From Mantis religiosa (lineage: Eukaryota > Arthropoda > Insecta > Mantodea > Mantidae): 64,000 bases of DNA. Made by a program: the position numbers and the translations under genes. Positions within the stretch are counted from its first letter, which is position 1. Every line of letters starts with the position of its first letter. The DNA is taken from positions 1,469,501 to 1,533,500 of the forward strand of contig JAUKNK010000152.1 of assembly GCA_030765055.1 (NCBI GenBank), given 5' to 3'. Positions 43,850 through 54,960 of the stretch are shown one piece after another. The notes under the pieces were generated by a model, which was not told where the DNA came from, made no database searches, and saw only the letters and a program-made list of their open reading frames with translations.

Positions 43850-45330
43850 AAATAAAAGTCAATATTGATTCACTTTTAAGAGAAATGAATTTATATTGCA
43901 TTCTGCACTGTCTGTGATGGCACAGAAAAAAGATAATATTTTATCAAGTTCCGAGTACTGGTCATCAGCAAAAAGAAATGCACGTAGAATGTCCTTTATA
44001 TAACGTGAGAGGTCGTTTATATAGATCAGAAATAGTAAATGACCCAACTCTGAACCTTGGAGTACCATGAGTTACTGTTTTTCAATTTGTAGTTCGTTTT
44101 TCATAACCAGTATCACTAATTATTTCAACGTGCTGTTTTCTTTCATTTAGATATGATACAAACCAACTGAAATATTCTTTTTTTAGTCAATAGAATTCTA
44201 ATTTTGCTATAAGAATATTATGATTAACACAAAAGCCCTTGCACAGAAAGTTCCACCTATGTCTTTTTTGTTTAAGGCAGTCACACTTCATGTGTAAGTT
44301 TATAAGTAACATTAATTGTTTATTTGTCAATGTTCCTTGTCTGAATCCAAACTGATCACTGACAAGTATGTTGTTATATTCAAGGTGTTTATAGTCTGTT
44401 GAACATTACTTTTTCAAGAACTTCTAACAAAATTGACAAGACCTATTGGTCTATAATTTGAAACATTATTGCATTCTCCTGTTTTGAAAAGAGGTTTAAC
44501 CATTGAGAATTTCATCCTGTCAGGAAAAATTCCAGTCTTTAGGGACTCATTGCATAAATAACTAACGGGAATGCTGATTTGTGAGGATCATGATTTTTTA
44601 AGATTTTCATCATTATTTCATTGTAACAGGAAGTATCCCTCATTTTAAAAGAGTCAGTAACTTTGTTTATTTCAGAAGTTTAGGCACTACATTTGTGAAA
44701 CTTGATCTCAAAAATTCTAATCCTGCATTTTTACTTCCATAAATACATCCAAAAAGAATTTGTTAAACATTTCCACAACTTCGTGAGGTTTGATAATTTC
44801 ATGATTTTCAATATTGAGTAATTTTGTAATGAGTGTTTACCCGCTTATATTCCAAGTGGTTTTTGTTTTACTGTCTGAATGCTGAATTATATTATAATGC
44901 ATTGCTCTAGCTGCTTATATTACCTTCTTTAAAAGTTTGCAATATTTTTTGTAATAGTTTTTTAAATCTAAGTTTATTTATTGTTTATTTTTACTGTATT
45001 TTTTTTTTTGTTCCATTAGTTTCATAAGTTTGTTTCCATGATTCAAGTTTAAGGTTTTTGCTAAATTAGTTTAGAGTATTTTCATTTATTTCCCTATATT
45101 TCTGATGGGTATTTAGGTTTGAGTTTTAAATTTATCTTATCAATCCATAGAATTTGTGCATCATGATCTGACAGTCCTTTAGGTTTTGATGAGGTAGAAT
45201 GAAATTTAGTTCTGTCTGAATTTACAAATATATTATCTATAGCTGTGGATGAGCTATTTTTGATTCTTGTTGGAAAGTTTACTGCATGTGTCTTGTGGGA
45301 TGTTGTAAATAAAGAGCTAAGTTGAGAGCT
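43850..45330 (-). pseudogene. LINE remnant (endonuclease end and RT), minus strand
   Basis: On the minus strand LSDHDAQILWIDKINLKLK (end of the endonuclease) is seen near 45120-45180. NYRPIGL near 44440-44460 and DQFGFRQGTLTNKQLMLLI near 44320-44370 belong to RT. A frame at 43859-44068 then carries QGSELGHLLFLIYINDLSRY and FLFADDQYSE, the FADD catalytic motif. Stops and shifts are abundant. The clade is uncertain (Jockey/CR1-type by motif style). The same family style is seen at 55.0-60.8 kb on the plus strand. Confidence 0.72.
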
Positions 45331-45349
45331 TTGAAGACTTGTATACAGA

Positions 45350-45865
45350 TATAATAATTTGTAACTTAAAACTTCACTTATCTTATAAGAAATTATGATA
45401 ATTCTTATAAATTCTCTGGATTTGCAATTTCATGTAAACTTATACACATCTTCAGCCAGAAACAAAGCTGTTGCCATCATTACAAATACTAGATGTTGAT
45501 ATGTTCTTGTTTGTATTACCAAAATGTGAAAATAAAACAAATTTAAAAACAGAATTGATTGCTGGTATTTCAAAATTCATTAAGCAATGTTTGTTTTTAA
45601 AGTAAATATCTTTTCCCAAACCATTAAATCTATTGGACCACTTAATTGTTTTAATAATTTAACTTCTGGATTTATTTCATGGTTAAATGACCAAAAATGA
45701 TCTGCTACGGCCGATTTATCAGTTTGTTAATACTTAATGTTACGAAAATGTTCTTTCGTTCTGGTTTCTAAATTATCTTATGTCTTTCCAATATAAACTT
45801 TATCACAATCGAAACAAACTGATAAATACCAGATTTTTTATTATTAGGAATTTTATCTTTTATAA
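45350..45865 (-). mobile_element. PLE family D fragment (GIY-YIG and 3' end)
   Basis: The minus strand reads a degraded GIY-YIG region between about 45560 and 45860 (IKYPRI-like, LLKQLSGPIDLMVWEKIF and HFWSFNHEINPEVKLLK equivalents). It is close in sequence to the insert at 31732. The 3' end carries a hammerhead motif and a short inverted TTATAAGAA structure near 45380-45410. It ends abruptly at about 45866, where a plus-strand LINE fragment begins. Confidence 0.75.
45415..45460 (-). ncRNA. Hammerhead ribozyme-like, PLE family D
   Basis: In element sense: stem I UCUGG/CCAGA perfectly paired, box CUGAAGA intact, stem II UGUG/UACA-type helix with loop around UAUAAGU, GAAA box intact, self-complementary stem III UUGCAA. 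The U of the cleavage triplet seems changed to A, so cleavage is doubtful, but all helices and both core boxes are present. Confidence 0.68.
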
Positions 45866-47111
45866 ATGTTCTCTATAATGGACAAAGTGTCATTGATCTT
45901 ATGTTCACAAATTACAAGGGTATACAAGTGTCAAAACATACCTACAGTAAAGAAAAATACACCCTTAAAGAAACATCTCCCAGAAGAAACAATCTTTGTT
46001 GTGGTAAACAGACTGCGCAGACTCATAAAAGAACAAACTAAACTGTCCAGGAAACTAAATAGAGAGGATATACAGAGTAAAGGCCAAGCAATTCAGACTT
46101 GAATGCCCTGCACGAATGCTTGAGAACAAACACAGAAGAATTAAGACATGACTACATGTATAAAAGGAGGCTATACAGGAATCTTATCAGGGACACGAGA
46201 GATAAATATCAGGAGGAGGAAGAGGCAGCATTGATAGAACAAGCAAAAGAAGAGTCATACAGAGTCCTCCAACAGAAGCAGTTAGAGATGTCGCCGAAGC
46301 CATAGAAACACCAGGGGTAAACATATATATGTACACCAATGATATGGCAACGTCAACCTTGCAGCATATGTTACAAGAGGCATTTGACAAACTTGTAAGA
46401 TGGGCAGATAATAATGACCTCAAGCTTAACCCAGAGAAGACGGTAAAAATGACTTTTAGGAATGGAGGTAGACTACCGGCATCAGTGAGAACCATGTACA
46501 GAAATGTGGAGCTAACAAGGGTAAACTCTTACAAGTATCTTGGCCTGACACTTCAAACAACTGGACGGAATTTCTCCAAAAACATAAAAGACAAAGCTGT
46601 TACTGCGGTCATAGCCATGAAAGAGATAAAACAACTCTCTATTCAGATTGCAATAGAACTCTTTCACGTCAAAATATCACTAATCATGACATATGCAATA
46701 GAATTAATATGGGAGCATGTATTGAAAAATGACCTCACTTGGATAGAAAGGGTAAAGGCCATATGCATGAAAAAGATTCTGTGCCTAACAAAGAATGCAA
46801 CATCAAGGATGACCTACAAACTAACGAGACAACCATTTTACATAGAAGAATTACATCTAAGGAGTTTACTGCCATCTACAAAACAATATCAGTTCCTACT
46901 GCAAGAATTACCAGACAGATGCCACGACGACCTCAAAGTGGAAGAATTCTATGTAAGAACTTTGCCATATCATGACAGGATATGCTGTTCATGGTTTTCA
47001 CTACGAGCTGTGCCATTGCACAGACAAGAACTGTATGAGAAGACATGTGAAATATATCATGCAAAAGTTTGTAATAAGAGAACAGGAACATTAACAGAAT
47101 TCTGTACATGA
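45866..47111 (+). pseudogene. LINE fragment (linker, RT palm end, thumb), internally deleted
   Basis: 45866-46310 gives endonuclease/linker-like sequence (DLMFTNYKGIQVSKHTYSKE in shifted frames; YKRRLYRNLIRDTRDKYQEE). At about 46315 it jumps into the end of the RT palm: NIYMYTNDMATSTLQHMLQE (YADD-type Asp pair degraded to TND), then DNNDLKLNPEKTVKMTFRNG, YKYLGLTLQTTGRNFSKNIK, and a 200-residue C-terminal region that stays open to 47111. The fingers and most of the palm are missing. Clade not assigned. Confidence 0.75.
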
Positions 47112-47183
47112 CTTCGTTAATCTAAATGCACATTGTGCACAATTTAATGTATTATTACTGAATTCTTTAAAAAATTAACATAT

Positions 47184-48622
47184 GCAGGATGTTTCAGAAA
47201 TACTTTTACACACTTCAGGTTTGGGTTCCTCACGCCAAAAGAAGGAAAAAAGTTAATATGAACATATGTCCCATAATCCTTGATTTTCACGTTATTCCTG
47301 TCACAATGAAAGTGTGAGTTTAGCGGCCTTTGGGGTCCAACCTCAAAACTTCATTTCTCTATCTACTCATAGAAAGCTTTGACCTATTGTACTACATATA
47401 GTAGATGGCGAAGTGTTGCCATGGAGACTTGTTTATGGGTGTAATTTGTTATCAGTCTGTCTTCAATGTTTCAATTGTGTACATGTAGTGAGTTAACTGC
47501 ACATGGCTGGATTATCATTTTGTGAACAGGCAGACATGATTTTTATGTATGGTCGTACAAATGGTAATGGATGCAAGGCTGCATGGCTCTATCAGATGGA
47601 GTTTCCAGACCGAAGACAACTGAGTCATGCAACCTTTGTTGCTGTTTATCCTGCTGAGTAGGAATCTTTGCACCACAGACTATTGATTGTCAAGAGTTGT
47701 TCGTACGCTGGAACGCAAAGAATAGATGTTAGTGTGTCAAATATTCAGGTATGAGTACAAGACAATTGGCTGTGGCATCTGGTACATCACACGTGACAGC
47801 ATGGAGGATACTTTACGAGCAGCTCCTGTATGCATATCATATTCAACATGTGCAGGGCCTTTCGCCTGCTGATTATCCATCACGGTATAACTTTTGCTGA
47901 TGGTAGGTCCATATGTTCTACTGGCACCTCTTACTGGTGCTGTCTACAGGGACTTTATCCAGCACACTCTTCCCGACTTAACTCCATGAAGATGTGCCCC
48001 TGCAAATAAGAAAAAAACATGTGGTTTATGCATGATGGGGTTCCAGTACATTTTAGTTACATTGTTAGAGATGCACTGACCGGTATCTACCATGACCGAT
48101 GGATATGCAGAGAAGGACCAGTTCCATGGCCTGCACGTTCTCCTGACCTCAGTCCTGTGTAGTTTTACATCTGGGGACCTCTTAAATCATTGGTTTATTG
48201 AGTTGCCATCCTGGATGCAGAAATGCTTCATCGGCGTGTCATGGAAGCCTGCAAAACCATTCACCACCGTCCCAGAGTTTTTGAAAGGGTGTGACATTCC
48301 ATGATTCAACAAGTATAGGCTTGCATAGAAGCAAGAGGAGGACATTTCGAGCATTTATCCCTAGTTTGAAAGTAATGAGTCGGTAATTCAAACACAAACA
48401 TCACTTAAATTACTTTCAAATGTTAAATACATCACTGTTTCTAACCTTTTGCTTCAAATAATATTTATTATGAGTTTTGTGTGTTACAAGTGTATCACTG
48501 TGTTGAACAACTAACAAGAAAACAAAGGATTTTGGAACGTGTTCATATAAACTTGTTCTTCTTTTGGTGGGAAGAGCCCATACCCAAAGTTTGTAAAAGT
48601 ATTTATGAAATGTTCTGTATAT
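47184..48622 (+). mobile_element. DUF4817-type mariner-like transposon with both inverted repeats
   Basis: Imperfect terminal inverted repeats of about 50 bp share the AAATACTTTTACA core: left TGCAGGATGTTTCAGAAATA, right (reversed) TACAGAACATTTCATAAATA. A TA dinucleotide stands at each outer edge, as expected for Tc1/mariner target duplication. Length 1.44 kb. Confidence 0.88.
47503..48370 (+). pseudogene. DUF4817/DDE transposase, decayed
   Basis: ATG at 47503: MAGLSFCEQADMIFMYGRTN and GNGCKAAWLYQMEFPDRRQL are the DUF4817 DNA-binding domain. Later, in shifting frames, come VGPYVLLAPLTGAVYRDFIQ then HTLPDL; MWFMHDGVPVHFSYIV (second Asp motif; family HDGAP.H); DRWI, GPVPWPARSPDLSPV (third acidic motif); FYIWG-LKSLVY; and CKTIHHRPRVFERV. 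Several frameshifts. About 150 residues between the two domains appear to be missing. Confidence 0.85.
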
Positions 48623-48782
48623 ATAATCAAATGAAAGCACATGTTAAAGTCCAGTAAATTGTTTGAATTCCATAGCTAATGGCTGCTACAATGTAAACTT
48701 GCTAGCCAGTGATGTGTTATAAATGTAGACTGTACAGTTTGCTAGTAATTGAGATATACTTTGATTAGGTTAAATGCTAAAT

Positions 48783-49061
48783 TAAATTTAAAGGAAGTCG
48801 ATTAATGACACTAAACAACCTTACTTTTAAATTTTTCCAGAACATGTTTCAGAGACTTTGCCTCTATCCTCAGCCGGCCATCAACTGGTTCTCATTGGTG
48901 TAGTTGACGATATTTTGTCATAGGTCAACTACACCAATGAGAACCAGTCGATGGCCGGCTGAGGATAGAGGCAAAGTCTCTGAAACATTTAAAAGTAAGT
49001 GTTGTTTAGTGTCATTAATCGAATCATAACAATACTGTTTTCAACACTTCCAAGAAAGGAA
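48783..49061. mobile_element. 279-bp PLE family A palindrome with 13-bp target duplication
   Basis: TTAAATGCTAAAT is duplicated at 48770-48782 and 49062-49074. Left arm (minus, about 48787-48925) and right arm (plus, about 48926-49022) are inverted copies of the family A 3' end. They meet at GTCATAGGTCAACTACACC. The right side ends with the same single-copy tail as the large dimer (AATCATAACAATACTGTTTT, then CAACACTTCCAAGAAAGG). The right arm has lost 13 nt (GTTCTGGAAAAAT) inside hammerhead stem III/I. Confidence 0.92.
48837..48877 (-). ncRNA. Hammerhead ribozyme, PLE family A 279-bp palindrome, left arm
   Basis: The best preserved hammerhead of the window. In element sense: stem I CCGG/CUGG, box CUGAGGA (fits CUGANGA), stem II AGAGGC/GUCUCU with loop AAA, GAAA box, stem III ACAUGU, U at the cleavage position. 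Every core position is consensus. Confidence 0.85.
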
Positions 49062-49345
49062 TTAAATGCTAAATGTTGATGGTCAGACAATTTTTGAATG
49101 TACTTCCATTGCCTATATCATCTATGAAGATTCGATTGACATAACCATTGACAAAGTGGTACATCTGTCTGAAATACTGATCAAATACAATGAAAGTATT
49201 AGAAATTCACATTCTTGTATAAAAGCTTTGGAAATTGTTATTTGTGTGGAAACCATATAATTTTCATTATTGCAAATACAAAAAATAAAAATTCCTGCTA
49301 GCAACCTTTTGAGCATTGTAATATTAAATAGTTTATTATTCTGCA

Positions 49346-49365
49346 AAAAAAAAAAAAAAAAAAAT
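49346..49365. repeat. Poly-A tract
   Basis: Twenty A residues, followed by TGCATTGTGACTTTGTGACT. No LINE body was recognised directly upstream. Confidence 0.85.
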
Positions 49366-49520
49366 GCATTGTGACTTTGTGACTGAATGTTGCTGTTACT
49401 CTCATGACTGCTTCAGGAGTGTCCTTTTTAGTTATATCACCCATTATAAGTTATGTTAATGTAGTCTAATGGTTTACTGTCATTTGTTTAGTCATGTGAA
49501 GATTAATATAAGTTATGTAC

Positions 49521-49775
49521 GTTTGGAGAAATTTAGTAATAGTGATGTCAAAATTAATCATAAAAATTATTTGTAGTAGGTTTATTGGCACTCATCACTT
49601 ACTTTTTTATATATATGTATTGTTGAGGCACTAGTTTCAAAGGCCATTGCCTCAACCTGTCTAGAGAGGCTGAAAATGGAGGCAATGGCCTTCGAAACTA
49701 GACCCTCAATAATATAAATAAAAAAAAAAGTGATCAGTGTCAATAAACCGACTACAAACAGTTTTTACAATTAAT
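49521..49775. mobile_element. PLE family C palindrome, 0.25 kb
   Basis: Tail TTTGGAGAAATTTAGTAATA on the left (shared with 36005 and 40569), then inverted arms: AATTAATCATAAAAATTATT, TGTAGTAGGTTTATTG on the left, and their reverse at 49738-49775 (CAATAAACCGACTACAAACA). The inner part is two outward 3' ends (49600-49660 and 49661-49735), each with the GAAAC and CTAG signature. The right half keeps a hammerhead-like motif. Confidence 0.75.
49666..49707 (+). ncRNA. Hammerhead ribozyme-like, PLE family C
   Basis: Stem I GAGG/CCUC, box CUGAAAA (one change from CUGANGA), stem II GGAGGC/GCCUUC with loop AAUG, GAAA box. Stem III ACUAGA is a changed ACUAGU; the mirror copy at 49625-49640 still has ACUAGU. 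C at the cleavage position. Confidence 0.6.
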
Positions 49776-49779
49776 ATTA

Positions 49780-50300
49780 GTGTCATTTATTATATTTTAA
49801 CATGTTTCTATTGGAGTGATTTGGGTTTTCAGGCGGCTTGTTGAGCAGTTCTGGATCCATTTGGCTCTGTTTGAGGCCTTCATTTTAATAAATGTTCCTG
49901 CTGCTTGTTTCTTTATCTCTGTAAGAACTAGCGAGTTATTTGTCTATATTTGCATGGCTGTTATAGATGATAACTAGACTTCGAACTTTTAGGTCATTAA
50001 AATGTAACTTTAGGTGCCTAAGATAGGTTTAATAATGTAAGAAATAGTCTCTAAAAACAAAAAAATAGGCTTTAAAAATAGCATTCTTTAAAAACATGTT
50101 TGAAATTGGGAATTCTGCTTTTAGTATTTAATCATTTAAAATGCTCCCTCTCTGATACATCCAGTACTACTAGAATTGCAAAAAGGACAAATATCTATCT
50201 ATAGCTAGTTATACATGAATTTAAGCAATGAAAGGTGAAAAAAGTTTTGAACGTAAAAAATTAAGTATACTAACAAGTCAAACAAAATTAAAATTTTTTA
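49780..50300. other. AT-rich spacer
   Basis: No gene or repeat recognised apart from short A-runs. Confidence 0.4.
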
Positions 50301-50314
50301 CAAATCTTTGTCCA

Positions 50315-51620
50315 TTAATGTCTGTAATTATTAGCATTACAATAAATTACTAATAATTTTTCTAGATTTTCAACCAACAAGCAATGCCATCTGTCACTCA
50401 ACACTAATTTGTAAGCTGAAAATGAATGCTCCACATCCACCGAAGTAAGAGATGTGTATTTCAACTTCAACACTAGATAGACAGGAATGTTACAATGTAC
50501 TTCCCAGCTTTTTCCTGCTAGGATATCAGAAGCACTACGCAGGTTCTTCAATGCTACCTTCCTTTGCAGAACTTTCTTCAGTTTATCCTGGACTTAATCT
50601 CCAACATAACCAGGAACAGTTTTGATACTTTCTTGCACAGCATTAAATATTTCCATTTGTTGATACAGAGGTTTTCCTGCTGCTTCAAGTGATGCAATAA
50701 CATGCACAAGGAAGGTGCAGTGCGACTTTAAAAATACCAGATCCCTCTGAATACCAGTATCTTTCATCACTTGCTTTGCAGACACAATGCATGCAGACTC
50801 TTCTAGACTTGAAACGTCTTTCTCTTCACTAAAGTGATTGTTATAGTCTTCTGCAACTTTGAGCCATTATCCCAGCGGGTAAGTACAGGTTCGGGAGGTA
50901 GAGAAATTTTGGGCAGTTTCTCTCAGAAAATCTGTACTCTTGTTGGTACTTTGACGAACATTGTTTTACTGCAGAAATCAGTTTGTTGACATTTGGGTAC
51001 TGTTGTCTGATATGCTCTGTGACATGGTTAACACCATGTGCAAGGCAAGTAATATGCATGGTGGAAGGGTAAAAAACTTAAAGCAACTGCACTGCAGCAA
51101 TCATGTATGCTGCTGCATCAATGTATATGAGTAGTATTTTATTCTCATCAAGACTGTTTGGGTACATAGCTTGAAACCATCATTAATCAATGTCACTATT
51201 GTCCAAGAGTTGGTTTTGGCCACTTGTCTGCAATGAGCAAATATGCTACTGTGGGAGTATCAGAATTCAACTTCCCAGCAATTAAATGTGCTATGTAGTG
51301 CCCCATACTGACTGTAGTTTCATCTACTAATAGCCAGTCGTATATGATTTGCCTATGTCCAAGTGAATTCTGCTCAAATCCGCTACATACGTATCAGCAG
51401 TATAATTTTTCCTTATGGTGGATTCTGAGGAAGTATTTCTGTGGCAGTATTTTTCTAAGAAGGCTTTGAAATCCGGATTTTCCAGTGCATTAAATGGGAT
51501 ATTTGCTGCGACAATTGCTTGGCATAGATCAGTATGAAATTCATTTTTGTTTGAAGAATGGTTTACTGTTGGAGTTTGCAGAGACTGTTTGTTTTCTTTT
51601 CCATTCATTGGTAATCTGAC
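50315..51620 (-). pseudogene. hAT-superfamily transposase related to CGGBP1, decayed
   Basis: The minus strand begins MNGKENKQSLQTPTVNHSSN. The dimer/linker region follows: FHTDLCQAIVAANIPFNALE, then NPDFKAFLEKYCHRN and SSESTIRKNY. Next, GYWLLVDETTVSMGHYIAHL is at about 51290-51345 (first catalytic Asp region, DE). MHITCLAHGVNHVTEHIRQQ is at 51000-51059 (C.AH region). PPEPVLTRWDNGSKL at 50860-50890 is the RW motif. LKYTSLTSVDVEHSFSAYK at 50400-50465 is the hAT dimerisation block (E..FS..K). Many stops. The related N-terminal fragment at 41134-41400 belongs to the same group. Confidence 0.78.
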
Positions 51621-51624
51621 TTTT

Positions 51625-52460
51625 TGTCACTGGTTACCTACACACACAGAAAAATCAAAATGTGGTAGGTAAATAAATCTGTATCTTTTACTAATTGTAG
51701 TTCTATTGTATTACTAAAGATTTTGAATTTCCAGCAAAATTTTAGTTATGTAAATTCAAAATGTAATTTTCAGAAACCGTGTCTTCATCACGCCTGCACC
51801 AAAGCATATCAAACTGAGATTTAAAGGAGAAATTTTGTTTCAGTAAATCATGCAAGAAGATAACACCTTGGCGGTTTATTTAGCAAACACTCAGTATAAA
51901 TTTAGAAGGAAAAATATATATATGTGTGGGTGGGTGGGGGTGGGTGCGTGTGTGGGTGCGCGTGGGTGCGCATGCATGGGTGCGCGTGTGCGCATGCGCG
52001 CGTGTGAGTTAAAAATTAGTACACACAAAATACATTTTGGAGAATGGATAGAGTTTCGGAAAAAGAATGGATGTTTCAGCATGTTAAGAATCCCAGCATT
52101 GCAAGTCATATTATAGTAGAACATAAAACAAATGGACCACTAGTACATCCAGAAGTGGACCTGCAATATTAAAGTCACTAAATAACTAATCTTGGAAGCA
52201 ATAACACTATGTCACACATTTAATTCTACAGTAGTATATTGGCAAAGAGCTACAAAAATATTGGGATGGCACTTCATGAATTTGAGCTATTTGGTAGATA
52301 ATGATTATCCGGGCTTGTGGTCTGTGGTCTAGTGGAAAATCTTCTTCCAGACGTGTGGTTCGAAACTGTGTTGAACATGTTCAGTGGCGTCTGGAATCAC
52401 TCTTAGCATCCATGCCCATTAAACTACTGTTTTGTTTGTGTTCTTAAGGATCGTACTACT
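51625..52460. other. Spacer with a TG/CG-rich low-complexity tract
   Basis: At 51915-52008 the plus strand is an alternating purine-pyrimidine tract made of GTGGGTG, GTGCGCG and GCATGCGCGC pieces, able in principle to adopt Z-DNA. No gene recognised. Confidence 0.6.
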
Positions 52461-52469
52461 CTTTAACTA

Positions 52470-53324
52470 CGAGGGGAATTTGGAAATGATTTACAACAGC
52501 TTTTTTTGTACCTTATTTATTAATTAATGTGAATCAATGTACATGGGATATCTCAATATAGTCTCCATTGATATCAATATATCGCTTACATCTTCCTGCC
52601 AACTTAATTATTGCATATAGTATCATTGTTTGAGGGTACTATACACCCACTTATAGACAGCTGTCTTCAGTTCTTCATTGTTGCCAAAAAATTTTCCCTC
52701 GAAGCATGGTCTTCATGCTGTTGAGCATAATCAGATAGTGAGACCCGGTGTATATGGTGGGTGTGGCACAACAGTGAACATCAGTGGTGCCAGCATTGCA
52801 GTCATATTGCTGGTGTGTGGCTGCACATTGTCGTACTGGAGGAGCACTCCTTTGGACCACTTTACATTTTGCCATTGCTAAATCATGCGTCTTAAGTTGT
52901 ATAAGGGAGTCACGGTACACCCTGTTCACAGTTGTACCTTGTGGAAGCCAGTCCATTAGCAGTATGCCGCAAGAGTCCTAAAAGATGAAGATTATCTGTT
53001 TACCTACAGATAGGGCAGAACAAAATTTCTTTGGCTGGTCTGTGCAGGAGCTTCTGGTCCACAAACCATATTAAAACATTTGTGAATATCTGCTGTTTTG
53101 ACTCCTTCTTTTCACTAAAAACATGCAGCCCATCTTTGTACATGATAGTTGCGTTCCATCATGTCCATAGATTTCTCTATCTCATAAAGAGGTGCTGCCA
53201 TTTCACTATACACTGTGTTTCCAAATGCCATCTAGCGTCTGTGTGATGTACTAGTATCAGGTTATCGTCCTACAAGAAGACATGCTCATAGATTGAGTGA
53301 TATGTTATTTCCGAATTACCCTCG
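52470..53324 (-). mobile_element. mariner element, 855-bp deletion derivative
   Basis: Terminal inverted repeats CGAGGGGAATTTGGAAATGA and (reversed) CGAGGGTAATTCGGAAATAA are flanked by TA (52468-52469 and 53325-53326). Autonomous mariners are about 1.3 kb, so about a third is missing. Minus-strand remains of the transposase are readable in several frames: SIIYKDGLHVFSEKKE near 53110-53160, SSTTMCSHTPAI (family HDNARPH region) near 52800-52840, and SLSDYAQQHEDHASRENF near 52700-52750. Confidence 0.85.
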
Positions 53325-53329
53325 TAGAA

Positions 53330-54960
53330 CTATCCATTTGCATGAATTTTTCTATTATGCACATTGTAGAGGATTATATTGCATTATAGATGTTACATAA
53401 CATAATCATAAAAAGGTTGAAGGTGGCAGTAACAATTATGGTACTGTGGAAATCTTTCTTCTGATTATATCTAAATTAACTACACCAATGATTTTTCTGA
53501 TAAATTTAATTATATTAATGTTTCTAATAGGCTGTCTGGTTATCACACAAGAATGACTGAATCAGTGAGTATAATCTTTTGAGTTTGGGAGGAGTGGGGG
53601 GAGAGAGAGAGTGTGTGTGAATTGGGCACAGAGAGTGAATTTTGAATTGATTGTTGAAACTTGAATTGTTTACTTGAATTATTTCCCACATGAATTTTTC
53701 ACTTCCATTAATTGCCTATATCGTAGAACAAGAGCTAAAGAAGTGATGCATTCTTTGCAAGTTGTGTACTTGGAACAACCTGGCTTAGAATCCTTGGCAT
53801 ACCTTTCCTGCTTTTGCACCTAAATTTAATGGTAAATAAGGAATAAATATATGTTTCCAGTGGACAATATATCTTTCAATTTCAAGGCATTCATGCTTAA
53901 AATTACAAAAATTAATTAATCATTGTCATTTAAAAAAATAAATAACACATACATAATTATCCTGATGTCATGTTACTATTTACATGTGTATTAGATGTGG
54001 AAACTTGCCATGATGCCGACTTCTGCTTACTGCAGTAAGATCAGTCACAAGGTGGTTGTGGTTGTGTCTACAATTAGAATTGATTGTAATATCAAACTGC
54101 AAGACCCTTCGCTTGATAAGCAATTAAGAAGCAAATGTCACAACTACATCTGTTGTCCCAAAGGAAAACATTGATGGAAAATACATGGCACATATGGATT
54201 GCCAAGGTATTGGGGTTGAATGTCACTTGCGGCATTGCACAAATTTCAAATGTTTCTCACAAAGGCAAGATATATTACCCACCTCATATTCAAGTGGTCC
54301 TAAGTTCAAATCTCAGTTAGGGAGAGCTACTCGGATAGGATTACCATCCCCCATAAAAAGGGTGCATTTTGCCATTTGCAGTCCTTGGCAAAATATCAGA
54401 CCATGGCCTAAAAAGAACAGGAGACATGTTCAATCTATATTATTTCTTTAAATTTGCACTCATTAAATATGCATTTTTTTATGGCAAACCATACTATGTG
54501 TCAGATTTTAAATTTGTCTTGAGTACATTTTACACTCCCATGCTGATTTGTAATTAGTCCATTATGTACTATTGTCAAATTGAATTCAATTTATTGCACT
54601 TATCTATAAAATTTTACGTTCTTCTTACAAGATTTCATTTTACATCTTTCCTTTGTAGAATGAATCTGATGTGTTTTTTGTCCTTGTTGGTTAAGTAGCT
54701 ATTGATTCAGCAACTTTTGTAGCCAATATATTCCTTTAATAAATTGTTCTCCCTGTTCTAACTTTGCTTCCCTTTCTCGATTCTTCACCCTCATTGTCTC
54801 TCATCCTCTGTACTAGGTATTTGAACTACCAAGGCAAGGATGTGCTTATGAATCTGTTCTTGAGAGTATCTCATATGTAATAGCCCTGCTCTTATTACTA
54901 GCAATGTTACCCCTTTCTTAGGCTAAATGAAAGACATAGTAAAGGAACAACCAGATAAAT
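53330..54960. other. AT-rich region without recognised genes
   Basis: Around 54200-54420 a segment with TAAGTTCAAATCTCAGTTAG (B-box-like) followed by GAGCTACTCGGATAGGATTA may be another tRNA-derived SINE, but the A-box is not clear. Small open frames there have no motifs. Confidence 0.4.
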
